Assembly (NCBI GenBank): GCA_013076295.1
Contig: RQOL01000914.1
Location: 62,001-126,000 of the forward strand
DNA length: 64,000 bases
Origin: Sanderia malayensis
Taxonomy: Eukaryota > Cnidaria > Scyphozoa > Semaeostomeae > Pelagiidae
Direction: 5' to 3'
Numbering within the stretch: the stretch's first letter is position 1; each line of letters begins with the position of its first letter. Both the position numbers and the translations under genes were made by a program. Positions 32,341 through 45,202 of this stretch are shown piece after piece. The notes under the pieces were generated by a model, which did no database searches, was not told where the DNA came from, and saw only the letters and a list, made by a program, of their open reading frames with translations.

Positions 32341-34504
32341 TTCAAACTGAGAAAGATTTTCACACGTAATTATGCAAAATACAATGAAGCTAGCTTCAAG
32401 GAAGATATCAAGAGTTTCCCATGGGAGCAGGTTTATGCTGAACGGAATATTAATATGGCCTGGAATAAATTCAAACAATTCCTAAAGATTGCAGTTGACA
32501 AACACGTACCTATTGTTGAAAGGAAAATTAGGGGCAGAGAATGTTCATGGCTTTCTCATGATATCAAATTGAAAATGAAGGAAAGAGACTATCATTTGAA
32601 AAAAGCGCGGCGTACAGGTAAAGAAGCTGATTGGACTGTATATCGCCACTTTAGAAACGCGGTAACGAGGCTGATAAGAAAAAGCAAGGCTACTCACACT
32701 AGAGCTCTCTTTAGAGAAAGTATCAACAAGCCGAAAGATTTTTGGAAACAGCTAAAAAAATGTTACCCTGTGAAAGACTCGAGGTCACAGCAAGCCAAAG
32801 TCTTCAAAGTCAATAACAAGGAAATAAGTGATAAAAAAACAATCACAAACGAATTCTGCAAGTTCTTTACTGCTATCGGGAAGAATTTGCAAAGTAAAAT
32901 TCCGTCTTTATCAGACATAGTATGGAAAGCTCAAGACCACTCAGAGCTGTACGAAAAGATGAACCCGAGTAATGAATCCTTCCAATTTACAGCTACAAGT
33001 CCTTGTGAAGTATTAGCGGTCATAAAGAGAATGAAAAGAAAGGTATCGGAAGGATATGACGAGATACCAGCATCCCTTGTCATTGATGGGGCGGAGGAGC
33101 TTGCTGTGCCCTATCATACTTGATAAACCAGTGCTTAGCTCATTCAGTTTTTCCGACAGCAGAAAAATGTGCCAAAATAACTCCTGTACACAAATCTGAT
33201 GAAAAAATGGTAATGGACAATTATCGTCCCATCTCAGTCTTGCCAATTCTATCAAAGGTCTTTGAGAGAATCGTCCATAACCAACTCTACACATATCTTG
33301 AAAAAAACAATCTCCTCACAGACTGTCAATTTGGTTTTCGACGAAAATCATCAACTGAGCATGCAGTCACATATTTTCTGACTTTATAAAGACCAGCATG
33401 GATAAAGGTAAACTAACTGGAGCAGTTTTCGTCGACTTAAGAAAAGCGTTTGATACAATAGATCATGCAACATTGATAGCTAAATTGCAAATATATGGAG
33501 TACACGGAAAAGAACTTACGTGGTTTGAAAGTTATCTGTTCAACAGGCAACAGTTTGTATCTTTTCAAGGTATATGTTCTGAAAAAGAGCCCATCAGATG
33601 TGGAGTTCCACAAGGATCTATTTTGGGTCCGTTGCTATTTACAATAGTGATAAATGATATCACTGAACAAGTTAAAGAGTGTCAAATTTTGCTCTATGCA
33701 GATGATACGGTTATGTTCACATCCGACAAAGACAGCAAAAGGATCGAGGACACGTTGAACACTGAATTTAATAACGTCGCAACATGGTTCACAAATAACA
33801 ATCTTGTTCTTAACTTGAAAAAAACAAAAACAGAATTTGTATTATTCGGAACACACCAAAAAATTGCGAAGTCTGAGAAAATAAGCATCTTATTGAAAGA
33901 AGAGACGATCAGTGAATCAGAGATGTACGAATATCTAGGTGTTACCATGGACAAACACTTGACAATGAAAGTGCACCTCGAAAAGACCTACAAGAAAGTT
34001 TTGTCAAGAACAACATTGCTCGCCCGTATACGACATAACATCAGTCCATGGGTAGCAGAAACAATCTACAAAGTAATGATTTTGCCACAAATGTTGTACT
34101 GCAGTAATATCATGCTTGGTATGTCAAATACACACAAAATGCAGTTCGAAAGAATCCGGATTCGAGTGTTAGGTTTAATCAATGGACAGAGCCAAATAGT
34201 GATATTACCAACTGTAAATCATGCGCGAAATAAGAGATGCCTAATCGAGGTGTTCAAATGCCAAAATGGACTGGCACCCCGGCGATTCGACGACTATTTC
34301 ACGAAAATTAAACATCACAAGGAAACACGTGGGAACAACAAAAATCTTTTGCTTCCGAATGTTCGCACAGAGGCTGGACGGAAGTCATTCCTGTTCCAGG
34401 GGTCCAAGTTATACAACAAGCTACCAGATTCGATGAAACAAGAAAAGTCTGTAATGAATTTCAAGAGACAATGCGACCAGCTAGATAGTGGATTCAACTC
34501 TTAA
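32331..34504 (+). pseudogene. LINE ORF: reverse transcriptase
   Basis: After a basic linker come the RT motifs: NYRPISVLPILSKVFERI, FVDLRKAFDTIDH (motif A with catalytic Asp), GVPQGSILGPLLF (motif B) and LLYADDTVMF (motif C). LGVTMDKHL and a C-terminal thumb and tail follow, ending at TAA near 34504. Frame shifts lie near 33110 (CCC run) and 33374 (TTTT run). From 33398 to the end the frame is open for 368 codons. Confidence 0.83.
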
Positions 34505-34649
34505 ATATCTATTCAAAGTTTTTTTTTTGTTTTTTTTTAAATATGATCCTGTAATTTAATATCTTTTAATTTCTTTAACTTTTAATTTTAACAGGACCTT
34601 GACTGATAGCAGCTTCTTGGCAAGCTGACCAAGTTTTTATCCTGTATAA

Positions 34650-34655
34650 ATATTG

Positions 34656-34684
<29 letters not shown>
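34650..34684. repeat. (ATT)n tail at the LINE 3' end
   Basis: About nine ATT units following the LINE 3' UTR. CR1/L2-like LINEs end in short repeats rather than poly(A). It marks the junction with the interrupted minus-strand gene, whose frame reads into it as poly-Asn. Confidence 0.85.
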
Positions 34685-34692
<8 letters not shown>

Positions 34693-35327
34693 GTTATGTG
34701 CTTCAATGCATTTGTTGCCATACAGTCTCCACTATGTTCAATATGAGGATCAATAATAGATTTGAAACACTTCTTACAATACTCCTTTGCTTTTCTTGAA
34801 ATGTAAGTCAGGAGGGTTGCTGAATGTGCTTCTTGAATCTTATCATTTGGTAGTTGTTCAATTGATAACTTCATGTTAGAAGGTCTTTTACTTTTAGATG
34901 ATTTCACTACTGATTCATCATCACCCTTCCGTTTGGCTGATTTAACTGCTAACTCGCCACTGGGTAGATCGTCACAATCATCCTTCCTTTTAGGTGTGTC
35001 TTCAACATCATAAAGTAGCAAATTGAGCAGTGCCTTTATCATTTCTTCATTGAGATTAACTCCAATCTTACTTGGTTTCTCAACTTTCCACCTTCTCACA
35101 CTCAGACAAAATTGTTGTGGTTTATCTCCGTTTTGTTGAATGTAAATGTCCATCTTAGCCATACCATCACCAACAACATCTGGACGACCTTTTAACACTT
35201 CTGTGTATAGTGATGGAAACTTTGCTGTTACTCTAGCATATTGCTTAGATATAACATTGACCTTCATTGATTCTAGTAAACTCTTTGAATCCTTGCCTTC
35301 AATTTCAATCTGTCCATCTTCACTCAC
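34685..35327 (-). pseudogene. Unknown gene cut by the LINE (CxxC...HxxxC protein)
   Basis: Open from ATG at about 35327 (MSEDGQIEIEGKDSKSLLE) for about 214 codons before running into the LINE tail. There are two moderately conserved-looking blocks: QQFCLSVRRWKVEKPSKIG, which faintly recalls PC4-type DNA-binding proteins, and CKKCFKSIIDPHIEHSGDC, a possible zinc-binding motif. A Lys-rich middle suggests nuclear or DNA-associated function. Same orientation as the ATPase, so perhaps part of the same element. The family is not recognised with confidence. Confidence 0.5.
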
Positions 35328-35588
35328 AGCAAGATGATCTTTGATTATGGATAACTAACGCTTCAGAATAATTTCTAAAAATCGTATGCTCTTTGCGAAA
35401 ACCTTTTCTTTATTATTCTGTTGGGTGCAGTTGCCCCTGTCGTCCTCCGCATTTCCGCATTATTATACTCGTTCTTTTGATCTATTATACCATTTGTTTG
35501 TAGTCTTTATCAGATATAGTCACCATTTAAGTAATCTCTGTTTCACGAGTATCTTACGGCAACATTACTACAATCGAATTAAACCAAA

Positions 35589-36155
35589 ATGGACTCTGCA
35601 CAAGGAAAATCGGCGACATTTGATGGCACAGGGGACGTTCGTTCATTCATCGCAAAAGTAGAGCCTTATTCGTCATTGAAGAGTTACACTGGAGAGAAAT
35701 GTGCCCAAGCCTTAGCAAGTAAGTTGGAGGGCCCTGCTTTTGATGTTTATTTATGATCGCAAGGATGCCAGCAAAATTACAGCTGAGTTATTAAAAGAAT
35801 TTGAACGCGGCAGACGTAACAGAGAAGAAGCCCTCAGCGAGCTTCAAGATTTTGCCTACAAAATCTTAGAGCTCGTGAAGTTGGCTTATCCAACATTCGC
35901 ACGGAGAACCCAAGAAACCATCGCAAGAGATTATTTTGTCAAGGGATTACATGTCGACATGCAAGTGGCGCGGTAAGAATGGGACGCGGTAATAATTTTC
36001 GTAGATTTCAGCCCCCAAAACCCCCAGGAAACCTCCGTTGTCGAACCTGCCAAAGTAACGAGCACCTCTATAGGGCCTGCCCAATGCGATTTTGTCAAGC
36101 CTGCGGTAAAGGTAGCCACGACGCTTGGGATTCCAGCTGTGAAAACTATCAATGA
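35589..36155 (+). pseudogene. LTR-retrotransposon gag fragment with two zinc knuckles
   Basis: From ATG 35589 the peptide (ATFDGTGDVRSFIAKVE, LASKLEGPAFDVY) resembles the capsid part of Ty3-type gag of invertebrates. After a small loss near 35752 it continues in another frame (KITAELLKEFERG, ARDYFVKGLHVDMQ). Two CCHC knuckles are then read in a third frame at 36039-36145 (CRTCQSNEHLYRAC and CQACGKGSHDAWDSSC). No protease, RT or LTR follows; the fragment ends where the module at 36279 begins. Confidence 0.68.
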
Positions 36156-36278
36156 CTATACGAACCCAAACAAAACCAAGACAAGAACCAAAATGTAAAC
36201 ATTTGTGAAGATGACAGTAAAGTTACTACCGTCATTTTGAAAGCAGAATTGAATGGGCAGTTGAATAATGTGTTATTA

Positions 36279-36387
36279 ATACTCACCTGTCTCAGGAAGT
36301 GGGCGTTCGTGCGTTAGCCCTTGAACTGCCTGAGCAAAACCTAGCCTTAAGGTCGGTGGGTGCCCAGGAAAACACTTTTCCCGCCAA
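36279..36387 (+). repeat. ~109-bp hairpin module, copy 1 (U1-like 5' end)
   Basis: Begins ATACTCACCTG, one base different from the U1 snRNA 5' end (ATACTTACCTG). A CTCAGG...CCTGAG stem with an inner GGGC/GCCC pair follows, then CCTTAAGG and a GGAAAACACTTTTCC hairpin. It is not U1, because the U1 stem-loops and Sm site were not found. The reverse strand reads as a good splice donor (CAGGTGAGTAT). Confidence 0.55.
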
Positions 36388-36703
36388 CGCACCTGTCACC
36401 GCAGCAAAAAACTGCGGGATAAAGAAGGAAAAAGAAGAGAAAAGGGGGGAGTCGAAGAGAAGAAGAATGTAAAAAAAAGAGAGGGAGGGAAAACCAGGGT
36501 GGAGACGAAATTGTCCGCTGTGATTTTCAGGCGTGCAAACTGATCTGAATAAATCTCAAGGGATCTAGCAAGTTAGATAGCATGGTGTGACCCGCTGTGA
36601 CCTCGTGATAGTGCAAGCAGACGAACTACCACCCTCCCCAGTAGCAGTGACACTTCGCCCAGGTGGTATTAACTGCGGTTAAATCAGGTCTAACCCATAT
36701 TTA
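36388..36703. other. Spacer between the two hairpin modules
   Basis: No gene. A purine-rich stretch (gaagaaaagagg type) is at about 36425-36500. A short direct-repeat-poor tract carries caaactgatctgaataaat and ccaggtggtattaactgcgg. Confidence 0.4.
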
Positions 36704-36811
36704 ATACTCACCTGTCTCAGGAAGTGGGCCTTCGTGCGATAGCCCTTGAACTGCCTGAGCAAAACCTAGCCTTAAGGTCGTGATTGCCCAGGAAAACACT
36801 TTTCCCGCCAA
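36704..36811 (+). repeat. ~108-bp hairpin module, copy 2
   Basis: Nearly identical to copy 1 and 425 bp away, with differences such as GTTCGTGCGTTA to CTTCGTGCGATA. The sequences after the two copies are unrelated, so the module was copied as a defined unit. Confidence 0.6.
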
Positions 36812-37004
36812 AGGACACGCCAGTGTACCCACCAATCACCAAAAGATAATACTAAAATCCTAGCAAACCTAGCAATAACAGGCTTGCCCAAACCCACTAG
36901 AACCAGGGATGGACCCCGAAAGGTAGAAGACAAATAAAGAGAGACAAGCTAAGAGCAAGACAGAAGAAGAAGCAAAGAACAGAAATAAGGAAGAAGACAA
37001 TGGC

Positions 37005-37080
37005 ATGGCCCGAAGGCAACGGCATGGCCCGAAGGCAACGGCATGGCCCGAAGACAAAAACAAGGCCCGAAGGCAAACAA
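37005..37080 (+). repeat. Founder-like run of four 19-bp modules at the satellite edge
   Basis: Modules begin at 37005, 37024, 37043 and 37062, and the first spacer-bearing monomer begins at 37081, all 19 bp apart. This is the left edge of the satellite and shows the 19-bp unit in tandem before the spacer first appears. Confidence 0.9.
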
Positions 37081-38537
37081 ATGGCCCGAAGACCAAATTT
37101 ACCATTAGTATTGTTATGATAATATATGCATGGCCCAAAGGCAAAACCAAGGCCTGCAGGCAAACAAATGGCCCGAAGACCAAACTTACCATTAGTATTG
37201 TTATGATAATATATGCATGGCCCAAAGGCAAAAGCAAGGCCCAAAGGCAAACAAATGGCCCAAAGACCAAACTTACCATCAGTATTATTATGATAATATA
37301 TGCATGGCCCGAAGGCAAACAAATGGCCTGAAGACCAAACCTATCAGTAGTATTATTATGATAATATATGCATGGCCCGAAGGCAAAAACAAGGCCTGCA
37401 GGAAAACAAATGGCCCGAAGACCAAACTTACCATTAGTATTGTTATGATAATATATGCATGGCCCAAAGGCAAAAGCAAGGCCCAAAGGGAAACGAATGG
37501 CCCAAAGACCAAACTTACCCTTAGTATTATTATGATAATAGACGCGTGGCCCAAAAGCAACCAAATGGCCCAAAGACCAAGCTTCTCATCAGCATTATCA
37601 TGATAATATACGCATGGCGCGAAGGCAAAAACAAGGCCTGCAGGCAAACAAATGGCCCGAAGACCAAACTTACCATTAGTATTGTTATGATAATATATGC
37701 ATGGCCCAAAGGCAAAAGCAAAGCCCAAAGGGAGACGAAGGGCCCAAAGACCAAACTTACCTTTAGTATTATTAAGATAATAGACGCGTGGCCCAAAAGC
37801 AACCAAATGGCCCAAAGACCAAACTTCTCACGAGCATTATTATGATAATATACGCATGGCACGAAGGCAAAAACAAGGCCCGAAGGCAAACAAATGGCCC
37901 AAAGACCAAACGTACCTTTAGTATTGTTATGACAATATATGCATGGCCCAAAGGCAAAAGCAAGGCCCGAAGGCAAACAAATGGCCGGAAGACCAAAGTT
38001 ATCATTAGTTATATTATAATAATATACGCATAGCCTGAAGGCAAAAAAAACAAGGACCGAAGGCAAACAAAAGGCCCGACGATCAAACTTACCATTACTA
38101 TTATTATGATAATATACGCCTTGCCCGAAGGCAACAGCAGGCCTGAAAGCAAACAAATGGCCTGAAGACCAAACTTACCATTAGTATTGTTATGATAATA
38201 TATGCATGGCCCAAAGGCAAAAGCAAGGCCCAAAGGGAGACGAATGGCCCAAAGACCAAACTTACCATTAGTATTGTTATGATAATATATGCATGGCCCA
38301 AGGGCAAAAGCAAGGCCCAAAGGGAGACGAATGGCCCAAAGACCAAACTTACCTTTAGTATTATTATGATAATAGACGCATGGCACGAAGGCAAAAACAA
38401 GGCCCGAAGGCAAACAAATGGCCCAAAGACCAAACGTACCTTTAGTATTGTTATGATAATATATGCATGGCCCAAAGGCAAAAGCAAGGCCCGAAGGCAA
38501 ACAAATGGCCGGAAGACCAAAGTTATCATTAGTAATA

Positions 38538-40380
38538 TTATAATAATATACGCATAGCCCGGAGGCAAAAAAACAAGGACCGAAGGCAAACAAATGGCCC
38601 GACGATCAAACTTACCATTACTATTATTATGATAATATACGCCTTGCCCGAAGGCAACAGCAGGCCTGAAGGCAAACGAATGGCCCGAAGACCAAACTTA
38701 CCATTAGTATTGTTATGATAATATATGCATGGCCCAAAGGCAAAAGCAAGGCCCAAAGGGAGACGAATGGCCCAAAGACCAAACTTACCATTAGTATTGT
38801 TATGATAATATATGCATGGCCCAAGGGCAAAAGCAAGGCCCAAAGGGAGACGAATGGCCCAAAGACCAAACTTACCTTTAGTATTATTATGATAATAGAC
38901 GCGTGGCCCAAAAGCAACCAAATGGCCCAAAGACCAAACTTCTCATGAGCATTATTATGATAATATACGCATGGCACGAAGGCAAAAACTAGGCCCGAAG
39001 GCAAACAAATGGCCCGAAGACCAAACTTACCATCAGTATTTTTATGATAATATATATGCATGGCCCGAAGGCAAACAAATGGCCTGAAGACCAAACCTAT
39101 CAGTAGTATTATTATGATAATATACGCATGGCCCGAAGGCAAAAACAAGGCCTGCAGGCAAACAAATGGCCCGAAGACCAAACTTACAATTAGTATTGTT
39201 ATGATAATATATGCATGGCCCAAGGGCAAAAGCAAGGCCCAAAGGGAGACGAATGGCCCAAAGACCAAACTTACCTTTAGTATTATTATGATAATAGACG
39301 CATGGCACGAAGGCAAAAACAAGGCCCGAAGGCAAACAAATGGCCCAAAGACCAAACGTACCTTTAGTATTGTTATGATAATATATGCATGGCCCAAAGG
39401 CAAAAGCAAGGCCCGAAGGCAAACAAATGGCCGGAAGACCAAAGTTATCATTAGTAATATTATAATAATATACGCATAGCCCGAAGGCAAAAAAACAAGG
39501 ACCGAAGGCAAAGAAATGGCCCGACGATCAAACTTACCATTACTATTATTATGATAATATACGCCTTGCCCGAAGGCAACAGCAGGCCTGAAGGCAAACG
39601 AATGGCCCGAAGACCAAACTTACCATTAGTATTGTTATGATAATATATGCATGGCCCAAAGGCAACAGCAAGGCCCAAAGGGAGACGAATGGCCCAAAGA
39701 CCAAACTTACCATTAGTATTGTTATGATAATATATGCATGGCCCAAGGGCAAAAGCAAGGCCCAAAGGGAGACGAATGGCCCAAAGACCAAACTTACCTT
39801 TAGTATTATTATGATAATAGACGCGTGGCCCAAAAGCAACCAAATGGCCCAAAGACCAAACTTCTCATGAGCATTATTATGATAATATACGCATGGCACG
39901 AAGGCAAAAACTAGCCGCGAAGGCAAACAAATGGCCCGAAGACCAAACTTACCATCAGTATTTTTATGATAATATATATGCATGGCCCGAAGGCAAACAA
40001 ATGGCCTGAAGACCAAACCTATCAGTAGTATTATTATGATAATATACGCATGGCCCGAAGGCAAAAACAAGGCCTGCAGGCAAACAAATGGCCCGAAGAC
40101 CAAACTTACAATTAGTATTGTTATGATAATATATGCATGACCCAAAGGCAGAAGCAAGGCCCAAAGGGAGACGAATGGCCCAAAGACCAAACTTACCTTT
40201 AGTATTATTATGATAATAGAAGCGTGGCCCAAAAGCAACCAAATGGCCCAAAGTCCAAACTTCTCATGAGCATTATTATGATAATATACGCATGGCACGA
40301 AGGCAAAAACAAGGCCGGAAGGCAAACAAATGGCCCGAAGACCAAACTTACCATTAGTATTGTTATGATAATATGTGCAT
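38538..40380. repeat. 922-bp higher-order tandem duplication
   Basis: Sequence at 38538-38950 recurs at 39460-39872 with an offset of 922, including the unusual cgccttgcccgaagg and tagtaatattataataat variants. The edges are approximate. Confidence 0.8.
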
Positions 40381-43300
40381 GGCCCGAAGGCAAACAAATG
40401 GCCTGAAGACCAAACCTATCAGTAGTATTATTATGATAATATACGCATGGCCTGAAGGCAAAAACAAGGCCTGCAGGCAAGCAAATGGCCCGAAGACCAA
40501 ACTTACCATTAGTTTTATTATGATAATATACGCATGGCCCGAAGGCAAACAAATGGCCCGAAGACCAAACCCATCAGTAGTATTATAATGATAAAATACG
40601 CATGGCCCGCAGGCAAAAACAAGGCCTGAAGGCAAACAAATGGCCTGAAAACCAAACTTATCAATAGCATTATTATGATAATATATGCATGGCACGCAGG
40701 CAAAAACAAGGCCTGCAGGCAAACAAATGGCCCGAAGTCCAAACTCACCATTAGTATTGTTATGATAATATATGCATGGCCCAAAGGCAAAAGCAAGGCC
40801 CAAAGGGAGACGAATGGCCCAAAGACCAAAATTACCCTTAGTATTATTATGATAATAGACGCGTGGCCCAAAAGCAACCAAATGGCCCAAAGACCAAACT
40901 TCTCCTGAGCATTATTATGATAATATATGCATGGCACGAAGGCAAAAACAAGGCCGGAAGGCAAACAAATGGCCCGAAGACCAAACTTACCATTAGTATT
41001 GTTATGATAATATGTGCATGGCCCAAAGGCAAAAGCAAGGCCCAAAGGCACACAAATGGCCCAAAGACCAAACTTACCATCATTATTATTATGATAATAT
41101 ACGCATGGCCCGAAGGCAAACAAATGGCCTGAAGACCAAACCTATCAGTAGTATTATTGCGATAATATACGCATGGCCCGAAGGTAAAAACAAGGCCTGC
41201 AGGCAAACAAATGGCCCGAAGACCAAACTTACCATTAGTATTGTTATGATAATATATGCATGGCCCAAAGGCAAAAGCAAGGCCTAAAGGGAGACGAATG
41301 GCCCAAAGACCAAACTTACCCTTAGTATTAGTATGATAATCAACGCGTGGCCCAAAAGCAGCCAAATGGCCCAAAGACCAAGCTTCTCATGAGCATTATT
41401 ATGATAATATACGCATGGCACGAAGGCAACAACAAGGCCCGAAGGAAAACAAATGGCCCGAAGACCAAACTTACCATTAGTATTGTTATGATAATATGTG
41501 CATGGCCCAAAGGCAAAAGCAAGGCCCAAAGGCAAACAAATGGCCCGAAGACCAAACTTACCATCAGTATTTTTATGATAATATATATGCAAGGCCCGAA
41601 GGCAAACAAATGGCCTGAAGACCAAACCTATCAGTAGTATTATTATGATAATATACGCATGGCCCGAAGGCAAACAAATGGCCCGAAGACCAAACCCATC
41701 AGTAGTATTATAATGATAAAATACGCATGGCCCGCAGGCAAAAACAAGGCCTGAAGGCAAACAAATGGCCTGAAAACCAAACTTATCAATAGCATTATTA
41801 TGATAATATATGCATGGCACGCAGGCAAAAACAAGGCCTGCAGGCAAACAAATGGCCCGAAGTCCAAACTCACCATTAGTATTGTTATGATAATATATGC
41901 ATGGCCCAAAGGCAAAAACAAGGCCCAAAGGGAGACGAATGGCCCAAAGACCAAAATTACCCTTAGTATTATTATGATAATAGACGCGTGGCCCAAAAGC
42001 AACCAAATGGCCCAAAGACCAAAGTTCTCATCAGCATTATTATGATAATATATGCATGTCCCGAAGGCAAAAACAAGGCCTGCAGGCAAACAAATGGCCC
42101 GAAGACCAAACTTACCATTAGTATTGTTATGATAATGTATGCATGTCCCAAAGGCAAAAGCAAGGCCCAAAGGGAGACGAATGGCCCAAAGACCAAACTT
42201 ATCTTTAGTATTATTATGATAATAGACGCGTGGCCCAAAAGCAACCAAATGGCCCAAAGACCAAACTTCTCATGAGCATTATTATGATAATATATGCTTG
42301 GCACGAAGGCAAAAACAAGGCCGGAAGGCAAACAAATGGCCCGAAGACCAAACTTACCATTAGTATTGTTATGATAATATGTGCATGGCCCAAAGGCAAA
42401 AGCAAGGCCCAAAGGCACACAAATGGCCCAAAGACCAAACTTACCATCATTACTATTATGATAATATACGCATGGCCCGAAGGTAAACAAATGGCCTGAA
42501 GACCAAACCTATCAGTAGTATTATTGCAATAATATACGCATGGCCCGAAGGTAAAAACAAGGCCTGCAGGCAAACAAATGGCCCGAAGACCAAACTTACC
42601 ATTAGTATTGTTATGATAATATATGCATGGCCCAAAGGCAAAAGCAAGGCCTAAAGGGAGACGAATGGCCCAAAGACCAAACTTACCCTTAGTATTAGTA
42701 TGATAATCAACGCGTGGCCCAAAAGCAACCAAATGGCCCAAAGACCAAGCTTCTCATGAGCATTATTATGATAATATACGCATGGCACGAAGGCAACAAC
42801 AAGGCCCGAAGGAAAACAAATGGCCCGAAGACCAAACTTACCATTAGTATTGTTATGATAATATGTGCATGGCCCAAAGGCAAAAGCAAGGCCCAAAGGC
42901 AAACAAATGGCCCGAAGACCAAACTTACCATCAGTATTATTATGATAATATACGCATGGCCCGAAGGCAAACAAATGGCCTGAAGACCAAACCTATCAGT
43001 AGTATTATTATGATAATATACGCATGGCCCGAAGGCAAAAGCAAGGCCCAAAGGGAGACGAATGGCCCAAAGACCAAACTTACCTTTAGTATTATTATGA
43101 TAATAGACGCATGGCACGAAGGCAAAAACAAGGCCCGAAGGCAAACAAATGGCCCAAAGGCCAAACGTACCTTTAGTATTGTTATGATAATATATGCATG
43201 GCCCAAAGGCAAAAGCAAGGCCCGAAGGCAAACAAATGGCCGGAAGACCAAAGTTATCATTAGTAATATTATAATAATATACGCATAGCCCGAAGGCAAA

Positions 43301-44136
43301 AAAACAAGGACCGAAGGCAAACAAATGGCCCGACGATCAAACTTACCATTACTATTATTATGATAATATACGCCTTGCCCGAAGGCAACAGCAGGCCTGA
43401 AGGCAAACGAATGGCCCGAAGACCAAACTTACCATTAGTATTGTTATGATAATATATGCATGGCCCAAAGGCAAAAGCAAGGCCCAAAGGGAGACGAATG
43501 GCCCAAAGACCAAACTTACCATTAGTATTGTTATGATAATATATGCATGGCCCAAAGGCAAAAGAAAGGCCCAAAGGGAGACGAATGCCCCAAAGACCAA
43601 ACTTACCCTTAGTATTATTATGATAATAGACACGTGGCCCAAAGACAACCAAATGGCCCGAAGACCAAACTTCTCATGAGCATTATTATGATAATAAACG
43701 CATGGCCCGAAGGCAAAAACAAGGCCCGAAGGCAAACAAATGGCCCGAAGACCAAACTTAGCATTAGTTTTAATATGATAATATACGAATGGCACGAAGG
43801 CAAACGCAAGGCCCGAAGGCAAAAACAAGGCCTGCAGGCAAAGAAAGGGCCCGAAGACCAAACTTACCATTAGTATTGTTATGATAATATATGCATGGCC
43901 CAAAGGCAAAAGCAAGGCCCAAAGGGAGACGAATGCCCCAAAGACCAAACTTACCCTTAGTATTATTAGGATAATAGACACGTGGCCCAAAGGCAACTAA
44001 ATGGCCCGAAGACCAAACTTCTCATGAGCATTATTATGATAATAAACGCATGGCCCGAAGGCAAAAACAAGGCCCGAAGGCAAACAAATGGCCCGAAGAC
44101 CAAACTTACCATTAGTTTTATTATGATAGTATACGC

Positions 44137-44231
44137 ATGGCCCGAAGGCAACGGTATGGCCTGAAGGCAACGGCATGGCCCGAAGGCAACAGCATGGCAC
44201 AAAGGCAAATGCAAGGCCCGAATGCAAACAA
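44137..44231 (+). repeat. Five-module (5 x 19 bp) expansion
   Basis: Exactly 95 bp between the spacer end and the next monomer: atggcccgaaggcaacggt, atggcctgaaggcaacggc, atggcccgaaggcaacagc, then two more modules. The same expansion recurs at 45203-45297, 47362-47456, 51330-51424 and 53758-53852, each 95 bp. Confidence 0.9.
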
Positions 44232-45202
44232 ATGGCCGGAAGACCAAACTTATCATTAGTATTATTATAATAATATACGCATAGCCCCAGGGCAAAAAAA
44301 CAAGGACCGAAGGCAAACAAATGGTCCGACGATCAAACTTACCATTAGTATTGTTATGATAATCTTTGCATGGCCCAAAGGCAAAAGCAAGGCCCAAAGG
44401 GAGACGAATGGCCCAAAGACCAAACTTACCCTTAGTATTATTATGATAATAGACGCGTGGCCCAAAAGCAACCAAATGGCCCAAAGACCGAACTTCTCAT
44501 GAGCATTATTATAATAATATACGCATAGCCCGAAGGCAAAAAAACAAGGACCGAAGGCAAACAAATGGCCCGACGATCAAACTTACCATTAGTATTATTA
44601 TGATAATATACGCATTGCCCGAGGGCAACAGCAGGCCTGAAGGCAAACAAATGGCCCGAAGACCAAACTTACCATTAGTATTGTTATGATAATATATGCA
44701 TGGCCCAAAGGCAAAAGCAAGGCCCAAAGGGAGACGAATGCCCCAAAGACCAAAGTTACCCTTAGTATTATTATGATAATAGACACGTGGCCCAAAGGCA
44801 AACAAATGGCACGAAGACCAAACTTAGCATTAGTTTTATTATGATAATATACGAATGGCACGAAGGCAAACGCAAGGCCCGAAGGCAAAAACAAGGCCTG
44901 CAGGCAAAGAAAGGGCCCGAAGACCAAACTTACCATTAGTATTGTTATGATAATATATGCATGGCCCAAAGGCAAAAGCAAGGCCCAAAGGGAGACGAAT
45001 GCCCCAAAGACCAAACTTACCCTTAGTATTATTAGGATAATAGACACGTGGCCCAAAGGCAACTAAATGGCCCGAAGACCAAACTTCTCATGAGCATTAT
45101 TATGATAATAAACGCATGGCGCGAAGGCAAAAACAAGGCCCGAAGGCAAACAAATGGCCCGAAGACCAAACTTACCATTAGTTTCATTATGATAATATAC
45201 GC

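Larger units (their letters stand above)
31133..34684 (+). mobile_element. CR1/L2-type non-LTR retrotransposon (LINE)
   Basis: A near-full-length LINE. It has a short upstream open frame, a 2A-like motif, a PHD-type zinc finger, an APE-type endonuclease, reverse transcriptase, a 3' UTR and an (ATT)n tail at 34650-34684. The main ORF is broken only by one-base shifts at about 31727, 32085, 32330, 33110 and 33374; no stop substitution was seen in it. The left limit is uncertain. It is inserted between two minus-strand genes, the ATPase region on the left and the gene at 34690-35327 on the right. Confidence 0.82.

Noticed and set aside
34575..34685. C-terminal poly-Asn extension of the minus-strand gene at 34.7-35.3 kb
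   Set aside because: The Asn run and the following residues are read from the LINE (ATT)n tail and 3' UTR on the opposite strand.
36279..36387. A genuine U1 snRNA gene
   Set aside because: Only the first 11 bases resemble U1. The U1 stem-loops, Sm site and 3' stem are absent.
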